This document shows, one piece after another, positions 59,584-64,000 of a stretch of 64,000 nt of DNA (positions are counted from its first letter, which is position 1; each line of letters opens with the position of its first letter). Under the pieces are notes generated by a model. That model was not told where the DNA came from. It saw only the letters and a list, made by a program, of their open reading frames with translations, and did no database searches. This stretch comes from Acidimicrobiia bacterium (GTDB lineage: Bacteria > Actinomycetota > Acidimicrobiia > Acidimicrobiales > Poriferisodalaceae). Position numbers and translations under genes: made by a program. The stretch lies in assembly GCA_022826045.1 (NCBI GenBank), contig JAJDVQ010000100.1:1-64000 (forward strand). The letters are read 5' to 3'.

Positions 59584-60408
59584 GTGGCAAGCTGTCTCGC
59601 TGTGGAGGGGCTGGCTGATATTGGGCTGCCTGCGGCAAACCAGCCGCTGCGCGTGCTGCACACCTCCGATGTGCACATCGGTCACGTACGCGGCCCGCAC
59701 GGCCGGCACCGCGACGTCTGCCAATGCCCCATACACGCCCTCGCGCACACGGCGGTGGTCCACCGGGCCGATGTGCTTCTGATCGCAGGGGATCTGTTCG
59801 ACCACGCCCGGCTGAAGCGGTCCGATGTGGCGCACACCATGGAGCTGCTCGGCGGCGTCGACGCATCGGTGGTGATCATTCCCGGCAACCATGACGTGCA
59901 CGACGAGCGATCCCTGTGGGGCACCCATGCCGACCACGAGCATCGGCTCGAGGTCACCGGCGCCGGCGTGATCTTCCTCGACGATCCCGAGGGCGCCACG
60001 CTGCATTTCGGCGAGCACGACCTGACGCTGTGGGGCCGGGCGATGGACCTGCACCATTCCGAGTACCGGCCCCTCGCCGGCGTGCCGGCGCGCCCTGACG
60101 ACGGCTGGTTCATCGCCGCCGGTCACGGGCACTTCCAGAGGACCGCCGACGACGCGCACCGGTCGTCGCCGATCGCCGCCGAAGAGATCGAGGCCACCGC
60201 AGCGGACTACGTGGCCCTCGGCCACTGGCACGTGACGACTGATGTCTCGGTCGGCGAGGTGACTGCGTGGTACCCCGGGGCACCCATGGGCACCCCGTCG
60301 AACGGGACGGCCTGCCTGGTCACCTTCTCCCGGAACGCCGACGGCAGTCCCGGCAGTGTCACCGTTGATCATGTGCCGGTCGCGCCGCCGCCCGACGGCT
60401 GCGCCTAG
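59584..60408 (+). CDS. Metallophosphoesterase
   Basis: Calcineurin-like phosphoesterase, 274 residues. All five metal motifs are visible: HTSDVHIGH (near residues 26-34), GDLFDHARL (near 69-77), PGNHDVHDE (near 100-108), GHGHF and GHWH. They suggest a dinuclear Mn/Fe site. It resembles SbcD/YfcE-type nucleases and phosphodiesterases, but the substrate is unknown. It starts at GTG 59584 or GTG 59602. It diverges from surE and may share the theme of nucleotide turnover. Confidence 0.88.
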   Translation: MASCLAVEGLADIGLPAANQPLRVLHTSDVHIGHVRGPHGRHRDVCQCPIHALAHTAVVHRADVLLIAGDLFDHARLKRSDVAHTMELLGGVDASVVIIPGNHDVHDERSLWGTHADHEHRLEVTGAGVIFLDDPEGATLHFGEHDLTLWGRAMDLHHSEYRPLAGVPARPDDGWFIAAGHGHFQRTADDAHRSSPIAAEEIEATAADYVALGHWHVTTDVSVGEVTAWYPGAPMGTPSNGTACLVTFSRNADGSPGSVTVDHVPVAPPPDGCA

Positions 60409-60423
60409 CGGCAGCTGAGGCGT

Positions 60424-62406
60424 CTACAGGCTGGCGGCGCGGTCGATGCGTCGCTGCAGCGCCTCGCATTCGGACATGTGGTGCATCGCCTCGGACTTGG
60501 CCGCGCCGTAGTCCTCGGCGACCTGACGGGCACGTTCGGGGTCGTCGTAGGTCTCGGGCTCGCCGAGCAGTGCCTGCAGTTCTGCGACGCGGTGCTCGGC
60601 GGCTTCCCACGATCGTTCGGCCGCTGCGAGTTCGCGGCGCAGGTCCGCCGTTGCGTCGTGGGCGGCCTGCCGCTTGCTGGCCCCCGCGCGACGTCGCTCG
60701 GCGGCTGCCGCTCGCGATGTCGGCGCCTCGGCGCCAGTGCCCAGATCGCTGCCGGCGCCAGTGCTGCCGGCGACACTGCCGCCGGCGGTCCGCCTCGTGC
60801 TCAGCCCCGGGGGTCGCAGCAGGTCCTCGTCGACGCCGGAGTGCAGGGTCGCGGTGCCGTCGCGCACCACGATCAGCGAGTCGGCCACGCTGCGGATGAG
60901 ATGACGGTCGTGGGTCACCAGCAGCACCGTGCCCGGGTACACCGACAGCGCATCCTCGAGCAGGTCGCAGCTCGGCAGGTCGAGATGGTTGGTGGGCTCG
61001 TCGAGCACCAGCAGGTTGACCGGATTGGCCATCGTGATGCCCAGCGCCAGCCGTGTGCGCTCGCCCCCCGACAGATCGGCCACCTTGCGGTCAGCCGCGT
61101 CGCCCGCAAATCCGAATCCTCCGAGCATCGTGCGCACGTTGCGCCCCGGCTGGTCGCCCGCCGATGCCGTGAACTCTTCCGCCACCGTGCGGCGGGGGTC
61201 CATGACCTCGGTGAGATGCTGCTCGAAGGTGGCCATGTCGACGTTGCGACCGCGGTGAAGCTCGCCGCCGAGCACGCCGAGATTGCCCTGCAGCACCCGC
61301 AGCAGCGTCGTCTTGCCGGCGCCGTTGGGACCGACCACACCGACCTTCGAGCCGCGTTCGATGACGAGGTTCACGCCTCGGAGCACGGGCTCGTCGCCGT
61401 CGGCGTAGCCCAGCGTCGCGTCGATCAGCTCGGTGACCACCCGTGATGACCGCCGCGGCGTGCCGAAGCCGAAACGCGCCGTCAGCTCCTTGCGGCTCGG
61501 CACCTCGACCGGCGCCAGCTTCTCGAGTGCCTTGATCCGGCTCTGCACCTGCCGAGCCTTGGTGGCCTTGTAGCGGAAGCGCTCGATGAATCGCTCGGTG
61601 TGCGCCCGGCGGCGCGCCTGCTGTGCCGCCGCGGCTTCGGCAGCCGCGATCCGCTCCTCGCGGGCCGCGACGAATTCCGCGAAGCCGCCGACGTGTTCGT
61701 ATGCGCTCGTGCCGTCCATCTCGATGACCCGGTTGGCGACCGTATCGATGAAGTCGCGGTCGTGGCTGACGAACAGCAGCCCGCCCTCCCAGGCGACGAG
61801 CTGATCCTCCAGCCACGCCACCGAGTCCACGTCGAGGTGGTTGGTGGGCTCGTCGGCCAGCAGCACATCGGGCTTTGCCAGCAGGAACTGCGCGAGCGCT
61901 ACCCGCATCCGCCACCCGCCCGAGAGCTGCGCGACCGGCCGCCGCGCGTCGTCGGGACCGAAGCCCAGCCCGGCCAGCACCCGATGAGCCTCCGCCTCGA
62001 AGCCGTACCCGCCGATCTGGCGGAAACGCGCCTCCAGCTCGCCGTAGCGGGCGAGCACCACGTCGTGATCTGCCGCGTCGACGTCCGCCAGCCGCGCCTC
62101 GAGCGATCTCAGTTCCGTCGTCATCGCAGTGATGTCGCCGGCCCCCGCCAGGGTCGCGTCCAGAACCGTTCCTTCGGTGATGTCGTCGAGTTCCTGGGGC
62201 AGGTAACCGATCGTCAGCCCGCTCTGGCGGTGGACCTCGCCCTCGTCGGGCTCGTTGATGCCGGCCAGGATCTCCAGCAGCGTCGTCTTGCCGATGCCAT
62301 TGGCGCCCACCAAGGCGATGCGCCGCCCAGCCGCGAGCTGCACGTCCACGTCGGCGAACAGCCGCCGCGGCGGATACGACTTGCCCAGGGAGGATGCCCA
62401 CAGCAC
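60424..62406 (-). CDS. ABC-F family ATPase (Uup-like)
   Basis: Soluble tandem ABC ATPase acting on ribosomes, 660 residues. NBD1 has Walker [13 protein letters not shown], signature [13 protein letters not shown] and DEPTNHLD. The charged linker ([20 protein letters not shown]) is typical of the P-site tRNA interaction motif. NBD2 has [25 protein letters not shown] and a second DEPTNHLD. The C-terminal 100 residues form a coiled coil, as in Uup-type factors. It starts with GTG at 62406. Confidence 0.92.
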   Translation of the reverse strand: MLWASSLGKSYPPRRLFADVDVQLAAGRRIALVGANGIGKTTLLEILAGINEPDEGEVHRQSGLTIGYLPQELDDITEGTVLDATLAGAGDITAMTTELRSLEARLADVDAADHDVVLARYGELEARFRQIGGYGFEAEAHRVLAGLGFGPDDARRPVAQLSGGWRMRVALAQFLLAKPDVLLADEPTNHLDVDSVAWLEDQLVAWEGGLLFVSHDRDFIDTVANRVIEMDGTSAYEHVGGFAEFVAAREERIAAAEAAAAQQARRRAHTERFIERFRYKATKARQVQSRIKALEKLAPVEVPSRKELTARFGFGTPRRSSRVVTELIDATLGYADGDEPVLRGVNLVIERGSKVGVVGPNGAGKTTLLRVLQGNLGVLGGELHRGRNVDMATFEQHLTEVMDPRRTVAEEFTASAGDQPGRNVRTMLGGFGFAGDAADRKVADLSGGERTRLALGITMANPVNLLVLDEPTNHLDLPSCDLLEDALSVYPGTVLLVTHDRHLIRSVADSLIVVRDGTATLHSGVDEDLLRPPGLSTRRTAGGSVAGSTGAGSDLGTGAEAPTSRAAAAERRRAGASKRQAAHDATADLRRELAAAERSWEAAEHRVAELQALLGEPETYDDPERARQVAEDYGAAKSEAMHHMSECEALQRRIDRAASL

Positions 62407-62499
62407 AGTCCGAGTCTGCCGCCGGACTGCGGCGTCTCACCCGCCGACGCAGATGCGTCCGCTGCCGGACCGCGTCGGCGCCGTCCGTCGGCTGAGCCG

Positions 62500-63417
62500 C
62501 TAGGCGAAGTGCGGGGCCACGTCGGCCATGAAGGCCCGCAGCGCATCGAGGCGGCCCTCGATGCCGCCGCGTGCCACCGGGTCGAGCACGAAATGGGTCA
62601 CGCCGGCCTCTGCGACCCGCCCGACGCTGTCGATCATCTCCTCGGTGCTGCCGGCCACCGACACCGCCGGCTTCATGGCCGATGCCGGATCGAGGTAGTA
62701 GCGCAGCGACAGCGTGATCTCGCTGCGGTCGCGGCCCACGGCGTCGCACGCCTCGCCCACACCGCTCCAGCCCGCAGCGACCTCGTCGACCGTCTCGAAT
62801 GCCGCATGGAAGCCGTGCCCGTGCAGCGCCACCCGTCGATACGCGGCGGCCGTGTTGCCTCCCACCCACACCGGCACGGGATTCTGCACCGGCTTGGGCT
62901 CGAAGCCGACCGAGGGAAACGAGTAGAACTCGCCGTCGAAGCTGGGGTCGTCCTCGCTGAACAGCGTGCGGAACACCTCAAGCTGCTCGTCTGAGCGCTT
63001 GCCGCGGCGATCCCACGGCATGCCCAGCACCTCGGCTTCCTCGCGCATCCATCCCACGCCCACGCCCAGGATGAGCCGGCCCTCCGACAGCACGTCGATG
63101 GTCGCAAGACGCTTCGCCGTCTCGACAGGCGGCCGGTACGGCAGGATCAGCACGCTGAACCCGAGCCGCAGATTGTCGGTGACCGCCGCGACGAACTGCA
63201 GGGTGCCGATCGGGTCGAGCCATCCCGTCTTGGGCGGCGCCGGGAACGAGCCGTCGTCGCTGTAGGGATACTGCGACACCAGCTCGGCGGGCCAGCAGAC
63301 GTGATCGGACGCCCAGCCCGAGGCAAAGCCGAGCCGGTCGACTTCGGAGGCGAACGTGATGAGCCCGTCGCGAGTACCGACGCGCCCCAGATGCGGCAGA
63401 GTGACTCCCCATTCCAT
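62500..63417 (-). CDS. LLM-class F420-dependent oxidoreductase
   Basis: TIM-barrel luciferase-like oxidoreductase, 305 residues. It begins MEWGVTLPHLGRVGTRDGLI, then FASGWASDHVCWPAEL, LRLGFSVLILPYRPP, LSEGRLILGVGVGWMREEAE and VPVWVGGNTAAAYRRVALHG, the classical F420-type pattern (TIGR03619-like). ATG 63417 has TAGCGT 8 nt upstream, consistent with a leaderless start; the frame is open to 63669 by chance. Confidence 0.9.
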   Translation of the reverse strand: MEWGVTLPHLGRVGTRDGLITFASEVDRLGFASGWASDHVCWPAELVSQYPYSDDGSFPAPPKTGWLDPIGTLQFVAAVTDNLRLGFSVLILPYRPPVETAKRLATIDVLSEGRLILGVGVGWMREEAEVLGMPWDRRGKRSDEQLEVFRTLFSEDDPSFDGEFYSFPSVGFEPKPVQNPVPVWVGGNTAAAYRRVALHGHGFHAAFETVDEVAAGWSGVGEACDAVGRDRSEITLSLRYYLDPASAMKPAVSVAGSTEEMIDSVGRVAEAGVTHFVLDPVARGGIEGRLDALRAFMADVAPHFA

Positions 63418-63475
63418 GGGGCGACACGCTATGCCGTGGCGGCAGGGGCCTGCCGAATCGGGCGAGGATGGAACC

Positions 63476-64000
63476 ATGACACCGTTCAAGAGCCGGCGTG
63501 TGCGTCTGCTCGTGCTGATCTGCTCGCTCTCGCTCGCAGCGGCTGCATGCATCCGTGTCGATGACCCCGAAGAGGTTGCAGCGACGCACGACACCGACGC
63601 CGTGGCAGCGCGGGAAACAGCCGATGACGACGAGGCAGTCGACGAGGAGCCCTTCGAATCGTCCGGCACTCCACATCAGCAGGACATCGAGGAGGTCTCC
63701 GAAGAGGAGCACATGACCGCCGAGGAGGAAGCGGAGATGGCGGAGCCTGAAGTCTCCGCCATCGAGGCTCTCTTCGAAGAAGCCGCCGACCGGCGTGCGA
63801 GGCTCGTCGAGCGAATCCGGGACCGCATAGAGTCGGGCCAGTGGGGCATCGGCGACGACAACGTCCTCCGTGGCCCCGAAGGCTTCGAGATCGACCTCAG
63901 CGAGTGCCCGGCCGATTGGTCAGACACCGGGGGAATCACCGACGCCGAGATTCGCCTCGGCCAGATCGGCCCGCAATCGGGTCGGCTCGCGTCCTATGAC
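63476..64000 (+). CDS. Periplasmic-binding lipoprotein, 5' part (branched-chain amino acid/amide type)
   Basis: The first 175 codons of a gene that runs off the right edge. It has a lipoprotein signal peptide (MTPFKSRRVRLLVLICSLSL, then AAAAC with Cys25) and a long acidic linker rich in Glu and Asp to about residue 100. A helix (RARLVERIRDRIESG) follows, and at the end TDAEIRLGQIGPQSGRLASY is the first strand and ligand loop of Peripla_BP_6-type ABC receptors. GAGG precedes ATG 63476. It diverges from the LLM gene. Confidence 0.78.
   Translation, partial: MTPFKSRRVRLLVLICSLSLAAAACIRVDDPEEVAATHDTDAVAARETADDDEAVDEEPFESSGTPHQQDIEEVSEEEHMTAEEEAEMAEPEVSAIEALFEEAADRRARLVERIRDRIESGQWGIGDDNVLRGPEGFEIDLSECPADWSDTGGITDAEIRLGQIGPQSGRLASYD

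Noticed and set aside
61091-62869. 592-codon minus-strand ORF overlapping the ABC-F gene
   Set aside because: Same strand but another frame of the ABC-F gene; extremely Arg/Gly-rich, no domain.
1-64000. CRISPR arrays, tRNA/rRNA genes, intact insertion sequences or prophage
   Set aside because: No regularly spaced repeats, no cloverleaf or rRNA-like sequence and no transposase, integrase or phage structural genes were recognised.

Overview
The window is high-GC chromosomal DNA from an actinobacterium. The best guess is the class Acidimicrobiia, probably an uncultivated aerobic heterotroph. This rests on gene content and gene style: paired CaiB/BaiF CoA-transferases, a MaoC-type hydratase, a PccB-like carboxylase subunit, two luciferase-like (F420/flavin) oxidoreductases, an SCO6745-like protein, amidohydrolase-2 enzymes, GTG/TTG starts, 1-4 nt stop/start overlaps and many apparently leaderless promoters. 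No rRNA, tRNA, CRISPR array, prophage or intact insertion sequence was seen.

Layout. 0-3.5 kb: a HicAB pair, an O-methyltransferase, a VapBC pair and an esterase. 3.6-8.6 kb: a complete BMP-type (nucleoside-like) ABC importer. 8.6-12.2 kb: a Calx-beta surface protein lying between an internally deleted copy and an intact copy of one amidohydrolase gene. 12.3-16 kb: VapBC, a membrane protein, a dienelactone hydrolase and a MaoC-like protein. 16-24 kb: acyl-CoA/lipid metabolism (PlsC-like acyltransferase, two CoA-transferases, LLM enzyme, carboxyltransferase) with a second HicAB pair. 24-27.4 kb: a MacB/FtsX-type ABC exporter. 27.4-33 kb: GluQ, a nitroreductase-SRPBCC fusion, a lipoprotein of unknown function and an aminotransferase. 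33-34.6 kb: gene debris with a low-GC ORF and remnants of a PaaK-like ligase and a Fic protein. 34.6-42.4 kb: NIPSNAP, HpaI-type aldolase, a repeat-rich hydrophobic protein, an amidohydrolase, an AIM24-like protein and a selenoprotein locus. 42.4-55 kb: MFS transporter, a very large exonuclease/DinG/RecQ fusion followed by an SF1 helicase, VapBC, decayed remnants of an LLM enzyme and of a restriction-methylation gene, and a Tag glycosylase. 55-64 kb: FTHF cyclo-ligase, fatty-acid hydroxylase, SDR, MFS, SurE, metallophosphoesterase, ABC-F ATPase, LLM oxidoreductase and the start of a periplasmic-binding lipoprotein.

Most notable. At 41334-41852 a UGSC-family protein is interrupted by an in-frame TGA that reads exactly as Sec-Gly-Ser-Cys. 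A perfect 9-bp stem with a G-first 3-nt loop starts 10 nt after the TGA, the arrangement expected of a bacterial SECIS element. The upstream gene (40009-41073) ends in a CxxC motif and may be a redox partner. Second in interest are the 1767-residue triple-enzyme helicase, whose DinG part lacks the usual Fe-S cysteines, and a nine-C tract that puts a strong RBS/ATG one base out of frame with the Calx-beta surface protein, suggesting phase variation or a homopolymer error.
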